From assembly GCF_041146795.1 (NCBI RefSeq), contig NC_135167.1, forward strand, positions 8,352,954 to 8,416,953: a stretch of DNA of 64,000 bases. Reading direction: 5' to 3'. The first letter of the stretch is position 1. Every line of letters starts with the position of its first letter. Below, in pieces: positions 12,512 to 25,162 of this stretch. The notes beneath the pieces were generated by a model. The model had not been told where the DNA came from. It saw nothing but the letters and a program-made list of their open reading frames with translations, and did no database searches. Source of the DNA: Maylandia zebra. Taxonomy: Eukaryota > Chordata > Actinopteri > Cichliformes > Cichlidae. The position numbers were made by a program, and so were the translations under genes.

Positions 12512-13439
12512 CTGCAGAACAAGAATGCAAACATGCAAACAAGTCATCGTGTCCCCATCAAGAGCGTTCAAATGTTTACAGGAATCAGTGGTTTACATTT
12601 GTTCTCACACCACATCACAAAAAAGAGGTAATGGGAGTGAAAATGTTTGAGAGCGATCTACTAACAATGCAGCAATTTATATTTGCGTAATGACTAACAC
12701 AGTCTGTGTAGATCAGTCCATAATTACACATTCTTACAAAAGGGTGGAATCTTTAGTGAGACGGGGGGAGAACTGGAGAAACCAGATACCCAAAGAAGGG
12801 CTGCTTTACAAGCAAACATTATTTCTTATCAAATTCTGACCAGTCAAGTGTTTGTAGAGTTAATGCATCTGTTCCCTATGTTCAGAAAATATGGACTTTA
12901 TAATGTAAAATACTTTCATCTTTTTAAAAACTAGCTTCTTAGCTGGGTAACCCCAAAGCACTGTCCACATGTCATCTCTACATTATGTACTCCTGTTGAG
13001 GTTTTACATACTTCCATAAAATATATTCACCAATAAATCAAAGTTTATGACTTTTCATGAATGTTCATTCAAATTTTAAAAAACGTGTTTTATTGAAGAG
13101 ATGCACATGGAACAGGACTTACACTAATGATTCATGCAATCACAACTTCTAGAAGATTGTAGTACAAACACTATATCTGGTGCCACAGATAATTTTTTTT
13201 GTTACAAAGAGGTACAATTGAAATGACCACTTTCATATTTACAAACACTATTACTGTTTTCCAACATGAACTCTGGATAATGTTGGGCCAATCAGATTGG
13301 GAGAATTTTTGAAGTTGTCCTCCATCAAAGGATAGGATGACTTGTTTCAACCACATTCTCACCAAAGGAAATGTAGTTTAGAATCTGGTAGAGCATACAG
13401 GTAGTACGGAGCTAGCAGGTTAAAGACAATTTAATCAAA

Positions 13440-13800
13440 ATTCTCTTCATAGTCCTGGGTCGGAGACCTAATGTTTTAAGCTCTGGTGTTATTCTGTATT
13501 ATGGGTTTTGTTCTGATTCTCTAGTATTGCTGTTTTTGTTACCTGGTGTTTCTGTTTTATTCCCATTAAGAGTTTAGCTCTTAGGTTTTGATTCTGTGCT
13601 CCCTCTGTTCAGTGTCTTCTTTGTCTCTGTGCCTCCCTCGTATGCCTGGTGTCTTATCCCTAGAGAAGGTTTAGTCTGTTCAGTTTTACGTTATGTGCTT
13701 GGTGTTAAACCTGTCATGTCCACGTCTCTGTGTCAAGTCTGCTTTTGTCTCATGCTTCCTGTTTTTTTTTGATAGTCGTCAGTGTGCTAGAAGCAGATCT
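13440..13800 (+). repeat. T-rich dispersed repeat, probably LINE 3' UTR-like
   Basis: A T/GT-rich stretch (CTGGTGTTTCTGTTTTATTC and similar) unlike the copy A intron at this place. It resembles 3' UTRs of fish LINEs in composition. No reading frame; family unknown. Confidence 0.3.
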
Positions 13801-15886
13801 AGTCACTTGGCAGCCCTACTAATAAGGCCATAGTTATCTAAGTTTAACTTTAATTTTAGTAGTCACCAGGATATAAAAACTGATGTATATATTCACCAGT
13901 AAAATCTGACAAAAACTGCTTAAAATATTGTCTCAGTTTCCCCAAAATAATGTTTTGGGAAAAATAATTGTTGGGGAAAGCTTTCTTCAGCTGGAAGTTA
14001 TCTGTCTACCACAACAGAATTCAACTTTGGATTCTTTGAGTGCCATTTCTTTCTCTTATAATGTCTCTGGTGGAATGTAGGGTAATGTCTAGAAAAGTTC
14101 AAGGATGCGGCGCAAGTGTTAAAAAGGCTTATTAAGGCACTGATATCCTTTAAGATATGTCTTAAGTTATTAAGATATTAACATTAAGGTTCAGTAATGG
14201 CACAGAAAAGAAGGTCACACTAGAACAGCTGGGCTTTAAAGATCATGACAGACATTTCTTGTATTTATTGCATAATATAAGAAATATAAAATGCTTTTTT
14301 CTTTACACTGTATGTCAAGTGAAAATAAAAATGAACCTTTAATATTCCAAAATATTTCTGGTCAAAACAAAATGCAAAGTGTGCAGGCTGGCCTACAATT
14401 TTGTTTCAGAGTATAGTATGGTGATTATGAGTCATAAGGAAATTTTCAAACCCTGACTTTGAATAGGTGAGATCGTTGTGCACTCTAATAAAATAACCTC
14501 TGAGTGGCGCAGTTATCATCGACATGACAATAACCAGCCAGCAGATAAGTCTGAGAAAACACAGACATCTGATGCTCTTTACCTGACTCTTGTGTCCAAA
14601 AAGAATTCATTGTAATTATATCTCTGGATGTCAATAGAATATTTTTTTCTGGTTGTTTTGTTTTTTTGGTCATCCTGCCAAAGGACTGATGAGGTTCTGC
14701 AACGGCCAGTCATCCATCTGTTTGTCCCTCCAAAATTCACAAGAACTGCTAGTCCTTCTAGAGTTTGTCAGATTTCAGTGAAATGAATTAATTTGTTCTG
14801 AATTGAACTGTTTGTGAACCTCCTTGACTTCTGAATGGATTTTAATTCTTATCTTCACAGCTAATGTCTGACTTACCTGGTCACTGGTAAATGTCCTGAT
14901 GATCCAATCTGCTAATCTAGTAGATGGATTAAAACCACCTGCCTGATCTTGTGTAGATCTCCCTTGAGGTCAACTAAACAGCTCTGACCCACTGAGGCAT
15001 GGACAGGGGACCTCTGAGAGTGACATATCTCTCTGGCACCAGGATGTTGCCAGTGGATCCTTTGGGTCCTTTGAGTTGTGGGCCTGGGCCTCCAAGGATT
15101 GGGCTTGTTTTGGTGCATAACACGGATGCTTGATCGGATTGGGATCCAGGGAGTTTGCATCATCAGTGCCCCGGGCTCTTTATTGTTTTCCTCAAGCACT
15201 GCTGGGCATGTAGATGCCACTTGGGAGTTCTTGGAGTTAGTCTACAACATTTTTTAAGTGGTTAGTTTATGTCAAGGTAACATCCACAAGAATACCAGAA
15301 TTCAAGATTTCCCAGCAGAAACTGCACTGTAAAGAAGTGATCGCTGCTATTCACTGCGCCTGGCAGTGATATTAATCTTTTGGCTGACTGGTATAGATGT
15401 TATGTGATGTTATTATTTCATTCCACAATCAATATTATAACTATTATATCCAGAGTAATTACTCTGCTCAGCAAAGATAGAAGCTCTAGCATGTTTTTAG
15501 TTGTAGCTGGAGGTAATCCACAGGATTTGTTCAGTAGAGCAAGATGATACTCAGTCTGACCTTCCTTCAACAAGCAGGTAGGTGAGGTTGTAAATATAAA
15601 TCTTGGTGTCTGACTGGATCTTGCCTGATATCTGATTCAAAAGGATAATATATGTTCTCATAGAATTTCATGGCTGGCAGGTTTAGGTGTAATTCTGGGT
15701 TGAATGAGTTTGGACGTCTGTGAGAACAGTGACACCTCCATTAATAAGCAAGGTAGACACAACAATGTAGTAAATAGTAACCCAACCACCCTTCATGGTA
15801 ATAGCCTAGAAATCAGGAAAATACATTTTTGAGTAAAAAGTGTATAACTGAATTACCAAAAACAGGTTACTTTATTTTCCTGACAC

Positions 15887-15920
15887 CCCCCCCCCCCCCC
15901 AAAAAAAAAAAAAAAAAAAA
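15887..15920. repeat. Poly(C)-poly(A) tract
   Basis: A run of 14 or so C followed by about 20 A, with no other structure around it. It could be the tail of an eroded retro-insert or simple slippage. Confidence 0.8.
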
Positions 15921-18069
15921 CAATGTGCAAAGACACCAATAGAAAATCGATCAGGTTATTTATCACCAAGGATTCAGTCAATAAAATTAATTCCCCTTTG
16001 ATTTGCTGACAGTCTAAAGCAATTTTCACATTTTCTTTATTAGGCTCTGGGACAGCAACCTTTAATATTTAAATGAATCTCATTTCAGAGCTCTGCGGTT
16101 CTCAAATTAGAAATACACAGCAGCGAGAGCACACTCAGTGTTAAAATAGTAAACTTAAATTAAAATGTTTATTTCACCGCTGAGCTAACGATTTTCTGCA
16201 GCATTAATTTCTTCTGTTATTTGCAAAAAGGCTGCATTTTACTGCTGTATTTTCAAGTTCTTTATAGATTTCGAATTAGGATTACCCCAAGGGGGAAAAT
16301 GCATCTTAAAATTGAAGCCAATGTGGGAGTGTTAAAAACTGCAGTTTCTCTGAGTGGGACTAGAAGCTAGATGCAACTTTACAGCATTAGAAAGATTTAA
16401 ATCCTGGTTTAGAAATAGTTGGTGCTCTATGGATAGTTTTTGTCTTCAATTTTATAACTCATCCACCTTGATAATTGAGTTAGGGGCAGGGCCACATTGA
16501 TTGACAGGTGTCCTGACACTTCACAATGCAGAGTCCAAAACCAGTGATAGTTATTACAGTAGCTACATCTCCTATACTCTCTATGAACCCTGAAGTGTTC
16601 CAAAGATAGATGTGAGGTGTCAAAAATGATAGAGAATGACAATGTGAAATTTCATGCTTCCTTTTTGTGAAATGCTAAAATTCCATAAACTCTTCAACCT
16701 TACTTTTAAATGTTTTTAAAAAAATGTTTTGAGGGGTCACACTCATTGCATATACATTTTTTTATTGGATTTTTGAAAATTCACCATCTGATGCAGCAGT
16801 TTGTGTCTCTTCTCCAATTCTTAGTTTCAGAAAATAAAGTTAATATTTCACATGCTTCCAGTTTGACCTGCTCTGAAAATTTAACTTTTATAGACAATAA
16901 ATAAAATACACATTGTGTCTATAGTTTAGAAAGGTCTGAATGTTTAGTGATGATAGATTTATCTGGCATCATTTAATTCACAGATAACTGGCATCTACAG
17001 TTAAGCCTATAAGTTTCTGGACAATGTGACAATGTTTTGTTTTTTAAAATATATATACTTTTGTCACTTGATTTCAGACTTTAATAAACAGTAATTCTTT
17101 GTAATTTGTTAGAACCCATTAGGGAAGGCTAAAACACTACACTTTAATCGGAGCCTGGTTGTTTGATTTAAAATCTGCTGTAGAGGCAAAATTACAATAA
17201 ATTAATAAAGAGACAAATCTAACTCAAGTTGGCACTAGAGAAAAAACACTTTGGGGCATTTCTGTTGGCTTTATTTTTCAACTCAAGAGTTTGTCTCTTG
17301 GAATGGTGCAAAGCCAGAAAGGTAAAAACAACCTTTTCATTAATGTTGTCAGAAAGACCTGCACCAGCTTTGATCCATGAACATCAGAGAATGCAAAATA
17401 CAATTGCGTGTTTAAATTACCAGACACAGGCAGACTTGTCCAAAAAAAAAAAAATTGTTAAACCGATGAATGTGGCTGTATCCTGATTTGACATAACATC
17501 AATATTCCAGCTATTTCAGAATCCAGAGCATGTCTCGAAAGCAAAAGGCTTGAATAGCAATATTATAATAAAGCTAAAGGAGAGCTGAGGGAGCTCTCAG
17601 AATCCATGCATCATATGTGACTATCAATTTGCCTGCTCTCTTTTGCTCACCTATCCTTTATGTATGCAAGATACCCACTTTTCCTGAAGAATAGACTCCT
17701 GGTGTTATAGAAATGTAAAAAAAAGAAAAGGTGGAGCAGAGGGGTATCGAAAGAAAAACACAAAAGACAAAGGTGCAACTTATTGTTGGAACAAGGGCCA
17801 GTCAGGGAACAGATCAGCCATAAACACTAACAAACATTGTACATTGTGTATGAACTGTTCAGCACTAAGTTGTACTGAAACCTTTGATAGTTAATAATCT
17901 AACACACATAATATTTTCAATAATTGTGTAATTTATCTATTTGTACAGTTATGGCCACAAATGTTCTATCCATATTCACGCATAGTTTGAGTGTTTATTA
18001 TTTACCAAAAACAATAAATAAAAAAAACCATAAAAACATGTAAAAAGTGAATATGGCAGAAAATAGAAA
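15921..18069. other. Intergenic sequence between copies C and E
   Basis: No gene or clear transposon. It is AT-rich with small chance frames. Around 16990-17480 there may be an old DNA-transposon relic, but I could not find its ends. Confidence 0.4.
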
Positions 18070-18620
18070 ATCTAGCCCCCATCCTGAATTTGATAAGGGG
18101 CTAAGATAATCGATGGATGAAAGGATGAATGAATGGATATAAAACCTAGATAATTTCTTCTGTGCTTTTCAGGTCCTTGTTTTTAAGCTTGTTTGGATCA
18201 GGAATAAAACCCCCATGAACTATTCATTACGCGTGACCTTTATACCAAAAGGTTAAATCGAAATTAGAAGCAACATCTGAAAACACTCCATCCATAACAA
18301 TGCTGTGCGCTGACAGCTAAAAACCTTATGTTCCATGGATACAACAGAGGTACTAAAAAGTGATTAAACAAATTTAGCAAATCGGAGAAAATTGATAACT
18401 ATCAGTCTTCCTGCTTCTTTTAAAAATTTTCATTCAACACTTAATCTTTTATCATCACATGGTCAAGCACACCAACACTTTTGTGGCTGTTGACACCATA
18501 GCAAAGCCATGTAGAGACATAGTTTGTTTTCCCATTCTCCACTGCTTCATTCACGTTTCATAATCATTTAGTGCAGGTTTCACATGCTTCATGACTTACA
18601 GTGGAAAAAGTAGAAAAATG
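18070..18620 (-). pseudogene. pepd: pepd copy E, left part (intron 10 to exon 9 block)
   Basis: It starts with the tail of a fish repeat (CCTGAATTTGATAAGG and a GATG-rich run, 18074-18139), as copy F does at 40899-40947. It then matches copies D and F: AGAAGCAACATCTGAAAACA, CATAACAATGCTGTGCG, ATCATCACATGGTCAAGCAC. Bases 18578-18592 (TTTCACATGCTTCAT) are the remnant of exon 9 (MKHVK). No coding capacity. Confidence 0.6.
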
Positions 18621-18707
18621 AAGTGTTTTGCAGTCATCGACTACTGGGCCAAAACACACCGCAGTTTAAAGTGAATTTGTATTTATTATTAATAATAATA
18701 ATAATAA

Positions 18708-18810
18708 TGATGGCTTGGATTTATATAGCGCTTTTCAAGGCACCCAAAGCGCTTTACAATGCCACTATTCATTCACTCTCACATTCACACACTGGTGGAG
18801 GCAAGCTACG
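18708..18810 (+). repeat. SINE-like fish repeat, left half (split by a LINE)
   Basis: It follows an (AAT)n run and begins GATGGCTTGGATTTATATAG, then CAAAGCGCTTTACAATGCC, a common teleost repeat. It breaks off at GCAAGCTACG and resumes at 21615 with GTTGTAGCCACAGCTGCCC, the expected next part of the same repeat. Confidence 0.75.
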
Positions 18811-21614
18811 GTTTTTTTATCTACCTCGCGAATTTACATCGGTCATTATAAGTGCCGTTTATATTCCACCACAAGCGGACACGGTCACCGCCTTATGCGA
18901 GCTGCATGAGGCACTCACACAGCACCAGACACAACACCGGGACGCTGCGCTTATTGTGACGGGGGACTTTAATAGCGCCAACCTCAAACGCGCAGCGCCG
19001 AACTTTTATCAACACATCTCCTGCCCCACCAGAGGTGAAAGGACACTGGACCACTGCTACACTACAGTCAAGGACGGCTACAAGGCACAATCCTGCCCTC
19101 CTTTTGGCAAATCTGATCACGCCGCCATCTTCCTCATCCCAAAATACAAACAAAGGCTGAAACAGGAAGTTCCGGTTCAGAGGAAGGTCGCGCGCTGGAC
19201 GGATCAATCGGTGGCCGCGTTACAGGACGCACTCGATGACGCAGACTGGGGCATGTTCAGAAACAGCTCCGATGATGACGTCAACGTGTTTACGGAAGCG
19301 GTTGTGGGATTCATCGGGAAACTAGCGGATGATACCGTGGAGACAAAGACTATCACAACGTTTCCCAACCAGAAGCCGTGGGTGGATAAAACCATCCGCG
19401 ACGCTCTGAGATCCCGCACCGCTGCCTACAACACGGGACTCATGACGGGGGACATGGACCCGTACAAAGCCGCGTCATATAACGTGTGGAGGGCGGTGAA
19501 AGAGGCGAAGCAGCGCTACGGGAGGAAACTAGAGTCACAACTCCAACAGAGTGACTCTAGGAGCCTGTGGCGGGGACTAAGGACAATAACGGACTATAAA
19601 GCACCAACAACCGGTATGACGAACGCAGCCATGACTCTGGCAGACGAGCTGAACACTTTCTATGCTCGCTTCGAGGCTGCAGCTAAGGACTCCAACAATG
19701 CTAGTGTTAGCGGCGCTAACGGCTGCAGACAGGAAGATACTGCCAGCACCGGAAACGTGCTCGTCATCTCCGAGCATGAAGTAAGGAGAGCCTTCAAGAG
19801 AGTGAACACCAGGAAAGCAGCAGGACCAGACAGCATCCCAGGTCGTATCCTAAGAGACTGCGCATACCAGCTAGCTCCTGTGTTCACTGAGATATTCAAC
19901 ATCTCTTTATCTCAGTCGGTGATCCCCACATGCTTCAAAGAGTCCATCATTGTTCCTGTCCCGAAGAAACCCCACCCTGCTTCTCTCAATGACTATCGCC
20001 CTGTAGCCCTCACCTCAGTAGTGATGAAGTGCTTTGAACGCCTGGTCAGAGACTTCATCATTTCTTCACTACCAGACACACTGGACCCACTACAGTTTGC
20101 TTACTGTCCAAATCGTTCCACAGACAATGCCATCTCTCATCTCCTCCACACATCACTCACTCACTTGGACACTAGAAGGGGGAATTATGTTAAAATGCTC
20201 TTCATAGACTACAGCTCTGCATTTAACACCATAATTCCCTCCACACTCACCACCAAGCTGGAGCATCTGGGACTCAGCTCATCTATGTGTCTGTGGATCT
20301 CCAACTTCCTAACTGGCAGACCACAGGCAGTAAGGATGGGCGGACATGTCTCAGCCTCCACCACTCTCAGCACTGGAGCCCCCCAGGGGTGTGTTCTGAG
20401 CCCCCTGCTGTACTCTTTGTACACATATGACTGTGTGGCCACTACCAGCTCCACCACCATCATCAAGTTTGCTGACGACACCGTCGTGGTGGGCCTGATC
20501 TCTGATAACAACGAGACGGCCTACCTGAAGGAGATTAGGAATCTGGAGAACTGGTGCCAGAGGAACAACCTCCTTCTAAACGTCAGTAAGACAAAGGAGC
20601 TGATAGTGGACTTCAGCACTAAGCAGGAAAGGAACTACCAGACCCCTGTCATCAACGAGTGCCCAGTGGAGAGAGTGGACAGCTTCAAATACCTCGGAGT
20701 TCACATCACGCAGGACCTGTCATGGTCCTGTCACATCAACACCGTGGTGAAAAAGGCCCGTCAGCGTCTCTATCACCTCAGACGCTTGAGAGTCTTCCAA
20801 CTGCCCTCCAAGGTGCTCAGGAACTTTTACTCCTGCACCATAGAGAGCATCCTGACGGGAAACATCTTAACCTGGTTCGGGAACAGCACCATGCAGGACA
20901 GACGAGCTCTACAGAGGGTTGTGCGGTCAGCTGAGCGCACCATCCGCTCCGAGCTCCCTGACCTGCACTCAATCTACAGCAGGCGGTGCTGGACCAAGGC
21001 CAGGAAGATCGTGAAGGACCTCAGCCATCCCAACAACAGACTGTTCTCTCTGTTGAGGTCAGGAAAGCGATTCCGCTCCCTGAAGACCAACACAGAGAGA
21101 CTGAGGAGGAGCTTCTTCCCGCAGGCGATACGGTCTCTCAATCACACCACCACACAGTACTGACCCACACATACAGTTCTTACACACACTGGACATTCTG
21201 GACATTGTTTCACTTCATTACTTAAATCACGCTGCTGTTATTGTGTATATGCTGCTGTTATTGTGTATATATTTATTTATATTTCTTCATACATTCTTAT
21301 ATAGTTCTATATTGTGTATTTTGTTGTACAGTTATTTTATTTTCAACTTTAATTTATATATTTTATCTTATTCTCCCAGTTAAATTTACCCTTCATTCTA
21401 ATTTGTGTTGTACAGTTATTTCATTTTTAACCTTAATTTATATTTTATTCCTTCCTAGTTAAATTTACCCTTTTTAATTTTTCATATTTATTTCCTATCT
21501 TATTCATAGCCTTTTCCTTTTTTGTTTTCTTTAGGTCACGAGCAGTTGTCCAAGCATTTCACTACATATCGTACTGTGTATGACTGTGTACGTGACAAAT
21601 AAAATTTGAATTTG
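18811..21614 (+). mobile_element. 5'-truncated LINE of the L2/CR1 (Jockey) group with a long open ORF2
   Basis: An open reading frame runs from the insertion border to TGA at 21161-21163. The N-terminal half is an APE-type endonuclease missing its first part: VTGDFNSAN, then LDHCYTT and GKSDHAAIF (catalytic SDH). Next comes a reverse transcriptase: NDYRPVALTSVVMKCFERLV, LFIDYSSAFN, GAPQGCVLSPLLYSLY and the catalytic KFADDTVVVG near 20464-20493. The C-terminal domain ends RSFFPQAIRSLNH. The 3' UTR ends with GTGACAAATAAAATTTGAAT and a short ATTTG-type tail typical of L2. The 5' UTR and endonuclease start are missing, so it is dead on arrival. The intact frame suggests a young insertion. In-frame sequence before 18811 belongs to the host repeat. 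Confidence 0.88.
21230..21269 (+). repeat. Two-copy tandem repeat in the LINE 3' UTR
   Basis: GCTGCTGTTATTGTGTATAT occurs twice in a row. Confidence 0.85.
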
Positions 21615-21816
21615 GTTGTAGCCACAGCTGCCCTGGGGCAGACTGACAGAAGCGAGGCTGCCATATCACGCCATCGGCCCCTCTGGCCCACACCAGTAGG
21701 CGGGAGGGTAAAGTGTCTTGCCCAAGGACACAACGACCAGGACAGAGAGCCCGGGGATCGAACCGGCGACCATCCGGTTACAGATACGCTTCCCAACCCC
21801 CTGAGTCACGGTCGCC
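21615..21816 (+). repeat. SINE-like fish repeat, right half
   Basis: Continues the left half at 18708-18810. It includes GTCTTGCCCAAGGACACAAC and GGGGATCGAACCGGCGACC and ends GAGTCACGGTCGCC. The LINE at 18811-21614 separates the halves. Confidence 0.75.
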
Positions 21817-21839
21817 TATTAGTTAATATTGATGCTTAA

Positions 21840-22244
21840 TTTGAGCATAGCATTTTTGATTCTAACTTGACAATGGTTACATTATTTACTTATATAATTA
21901 ATAGGTGAATGAAGTAAAATGTTGATTGACTTCTAGCTCAACTATGCAAGGTCTGAGCACTAGTTTAATATTAATTCTTCTCACTAACATGAGTTACAAA
22001 TAATAGAATAACTGAAGGCCCTAATGTTATTTATAGTGATGTCATGGCTCATGGCATTTCACTTCACATCACCAAGTCCACTTACTGCACAAAAAAGTCA
22101 CACAAGATTGACAATGAAAACACAATATGAAATTGAAATTTCCCAACATGGTTCTGACACAAAAATAAGTTAGTTTTACACCATTAGTTAAAGCTAATTT
22201 GTGATTCTCCATAATCATTTCCAGCTCATAAAGTTGTTTATAAA
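21840..22244 (-). pseudogene. pepd: pepd copy E, right part (flank of exon 4)
   Basis: Bases 22040-22130 (TGTCATGGCTCATGGCATTT, CACTTACTGCACAAAAAAG) match the region beside exon 4 in copies D (6455-6510) and F (43033-43085). Exon 4 itself is not recognisable. From about 22245 the sequence switches to the last-intron sequence of copy B. Confidence 0.55.
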
Positions 22245-22690
22245 ATCTATAAGAATCTAGGTTCTGTTATGACTTTGAATTGATCAAAAATATGTTAAAA
22301 TGTTAGTTATTCAATTCATTCACTACATGCAACAGTGTCTGACTTGTCCACACCCAAAGCAAGTGATTATATGCAAGTGTGTGTTTAAAGACAAGACAAA
22401 GTAAAAAGACATGGAAAGTCAGGCCTGATAGACATATTTTAGAGATAGTTGGGCTTTAAATTTTAAACTCGCTGATGTATTCATGCTTAAAGTGACATTA
22501 TCCTGTCTTTATAGCTTTTTTCTTCAAAGTTGCACATGTGGCCTTTAGCAAATCATGAAAGAATACCAATCCTGACATACTGCAGTACAAGTATCAAGTG
22601 CATACTTTGTGCTGAATTCATTTCTGTATTAGTTGGCCCTATGTTCTGTTACCATATTGGTCCAACATAAACAAAAAGAAGCATACTAAT

Positions 22691-22880
22691 CCCGCCAAAA
22701 CCAAAGAAGTGAGCCAGCACTTGATTGTTGATGAAGGAGCTCTGGGCAGGGTTAGCCAGCCTGGTCCAGCAGGTGGCTGATTAAGTATGTGCCAGCCTCC
22801 ACCATGAGAACCATCCATTCTTGCACCAGGTGGCCCATCAGAAGATTCCTCGATCCAGGCTCGTTAATTCACTCAGTGCC
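22691..22880 (-). pseudogene. pepd: pepd exon 14 relic (copy B)
   Basis: 190 bp against 192 in copy A. The donor has changed from GT to AT. The reading GTE-stop-INEPG shows a TGA where copy A has CGA (Arg of GIERIDEPG). Confidence 0.85.
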
Positions 22881-23164
22881 CTAAACAGTAAATAACAGTA
22901 GTGGTGAATGTACACTGACTAAATTGAGGCTTTTTTAAGCTACAGTACAGTAAAGAAACCAGACTTTCTTGTAGTTTTTATATTGGTCTTTAGCAGCAGT
23001 TCCCCAGGATTCCTGAAAGAATTCAAAGCTTTTCTCTGGGTGGTTTTGCTCATTTTCAGAAGAAGGTTTTTGTTTGTTTGTCAAACCATTTAAGAATGAT
23101 CTGTCATTCAAGGATTGATCTGGCGGCTGTCAGAAATAACGCAGATTTAAGGTATTTCCACACT

Positions 23165-23400
23165 CGGTTTCTTTTTTTTCCAATTCAATTAAATTTTATT
23201 TATATAACGCCAATCACAACAACAGACGCTTCAAGGTGCTTTCTATTATACAGTAGAGCCTACAATAATAGATACAGAGAAAACCAAAACAATCATATGA
23301 CCTCCTATGAGCAAGCACTTTGGCGACAATGGAAAGGAAAAACTCCTTTTTAACAGGTAGAATCAGGCTCAGGGAGGGGCGGGGCCATGCTGCAACTAGT
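23165..23400 (+). repeat. Common teleost dispersed repeat (SINE/LINE-tail type)
   Basis: Begins CAATTCAATTAAATTTTATT and contains CTATGAGCAAGCACTTTGGC and CAGGCTCAGGGAGGGGCGGG, a well-known fish repeat. It lies directly before the L2 piece at 23440. Confidence 0.7.
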
Positions 23401-23439
23401 TGGGGTGAGAGAAGGAAATTATTGTAAATTATTGGTATT

Positions 23440-23890
23440 TTACTCGGCCCTGAAAATCTTAGAAATATGGTATATAACCAGATTCTTACTCTGGATGGCA
23501 TTACCTTGGCCTCCAGTAACCCTGTGAGGAACCTTGGAGTCATTTTTGATCAAGACATGTCCTTCAACGCACATATTAAACACACATGTAAGACTGCTTT
23601 CTTCCATTTGCGCAACATCTCTTAAATTAGAAATATCCTGTCTCTGAGTGATGATGAAAAACTAGTTCATGCATTTATTACTTCTAGGCTGGACTACTGT
23701 AATTATCAGGAATTCCTAAAAACTCCCTGAAAAGCCTTCAGCTAATCCAAAATGCTGCAGTAAGAGTACTGACAGGGACTAGAAAGAGAGAGCAGATTTA
23801 TCCTGTATTGGCTTCCCTTCATTGGCTCCCTGTTACATCCAGAATTGAATTCAAAACCCTGCTCCTCACATACATGGTCTTAAATAATTA
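23440..23890 (+). mobile_element. L2-type LINE fragment (RT C-terminal part)
   Basis: Plus-strand translation with interruptions gives NPVRNLGVIFDQDMSFNAHI, then FITSRLDYCN and LIQNAAVRVLTGTRKREQ, LHWLPVTSRIEFKTLLLTY: the region after the RT domain in L2/CR1 LINEs. It has stops and frameshifts. It sits in intron 13 of copy B. Confidence 0.75.
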
Positions 23891-23916
23891 GGAATGCTGA
23901 TTGCATTCAGCTGACC

Positions 23917-23931
23917 CCCCCCCCCCCCCCA
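23917..23931. repeat. Poly(C) run
   Basis: A run of about 14 C at the right edge of the L2 fragment, next to the resumed copy B intron. Confidence 0.8.
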
Positions 23932-24319
23932 AAAGTGTGTTTCTCTTACTGTTGATTTTAGCTTGTGAAGATTTAGCAGTTCTACTGGAAATACTGTTAA
24001 CTGTCTTCTTTATTTACTGCATATCAGTACAAATCCCTCCACTGCAGCATGAAACTATTTATGTTCACAGTTCAAACAACATTTTATCTTCCCCTCACTG
24101 CTGCCCTCATCCTGAACTTGTTCTTCACAGCTTTGCCTCTTTTTGCTCCTCTCTCACGTCTGCACCATTGGTCTCTTTATCATTGATGACACATCAATAT
24201 TCCAGGAACAGAAACGTTTTGATCCTCTACTGTCTCCAGTCTAAGACTGTCCTGGAAATAACTGCTGACTAGTTGTTATATTGTAGGCCACCTTAAGAAT
24301 TTATGAGTTGTGTTCTAAC

Positions 24320-24504
24320 CTCAGGGTAACCTCCTACATCCTCCACATCAATACCCAGCAAATGTCCAAGGCCATGGGGCATGATTACAGAGCCCAGGTG
24401 GACCTTCATCATGTCCTTCACGCTGCCATGTAGGATGCCAATCTTTACAAGTTCTTCCAGGTGAACCCTGTCAGCCAAGCCGTGCATGTCGGTTCACTTC
24501 ACAC
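24320..24504 (-). pseudogene. pepd: pepd exon 13 relic (copy B)
   Basis: Exactly 185 bp, as in copy A, with a usable donor (GTTAG) and acceptor. It reads [20 protein letters not shown] and [20 protein letters not shown]. Trp just before TDMH is now TGA, and the His of DVHDVGG is Glu. This is the best-preserved exon of the dead copy. Confidence 0.88.
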
Positions 24505-24779
24505 CTTCGAAATACACATTTTTGTCAATAAACAGAAAAAGTGTTAAAAATGTAACTATGCATGTTATTTAAAATTTACTGAATTGTCAGTGTAATTCAC
24601 AAGGACATTATTTTCAAGACTCCAACTGTATATTTTTCTAACTACTGAAAGATTTTAAAAAGACATCACAGTTATGATTTGTACTTAAAAACAAAAGCAT
24701 ATTTCTATAATATATTATCATGTAACCCTTAAGTTTTTCTACATGACCATTTCCATAGTTGATTAGAAAATAATATAGC

Positions 24780-24917
24780 CTGGTCTGATCGCGGCCATTA
24801 CAGCATGTGAAGATTTCAGGATGGCCTCATAGATGGTCCTCTGAACCTGCCGTTAGCTAGGAAGGAGCAGGTGATGTCTGAGGACAGCAATAGCACTCTC
24901 CACCCATGTCAAACAGA
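24780..24917 (-). pseudogene. pepd: pepd exon 12 relic (copy B)
   Basis: 138 bp against 149, a frameshifting net loss of 11 bp. It starts LFDMGGE and then loses the frame before DITCSF. The donor is GC. Confidence 0.85.
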
Positions 24918-25084
24918 CTGCATATCTTACATGCTTGAGTGCAAAAACGTGTATAGATTTCAGAAGTCACTAAAGGTCACAAGAACCGTAACCATGTCAC
25001 TTGATGGCCTTCACTAAATATTGTTGAGTGGAAAAATTCCTCATGTAGGAGAAAAAGCCCCCCACCCCCCAAAAAGGTACTCAC

Positions 25085-25162
25085 CACATATCTCCATTTG
25101 TAATCGTCCTGTCATTAGGAGCCCCAGGATGACCATAATAGATGACAGACGGATTAATGACA
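25085..25162 (-). pseudogene. pepd: pepd exon 11 relic (copy B)
   Basis: 78 bp, the same as copy A. The frame is open: INPSVIYYGHPGAPNDRTIT. Both splice sites are kept. Confidence 0.85.

Larger units (their letters stand above)
8449..15790 (-). pseudogene. pepd: pepd copy C: long decayed prolidase copy
   Basis: Traces of exons 14 (8449-8637), 13 (9052-9145, half), 12 (9387-9529), 11 (9785-9856), 10 (about 10613-10654), 7 (12005-12049) and 6 (12450-12511) lie in the same order and orientation as in copy A. Intron similarity continues: 11640-11790 matches 55200-55345, 14180-14260 matches the flank of exon 4 (59360-59450), and 15360-15790 matches 62770-63290. No exons 5, 4, 3 or 2 were found. 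Frameshifts, a half-lost exon 13 and a TGA at the start of exon 6 make it non-coding. Confidence 0.8.

Noticed and set aside
14912..15220. Minus-strand frame of 102 codons in copy C
   Set aside because: No recognisable domain. It lies in duplicated intron sequence that aligns partly to copy B near 39900-40020.
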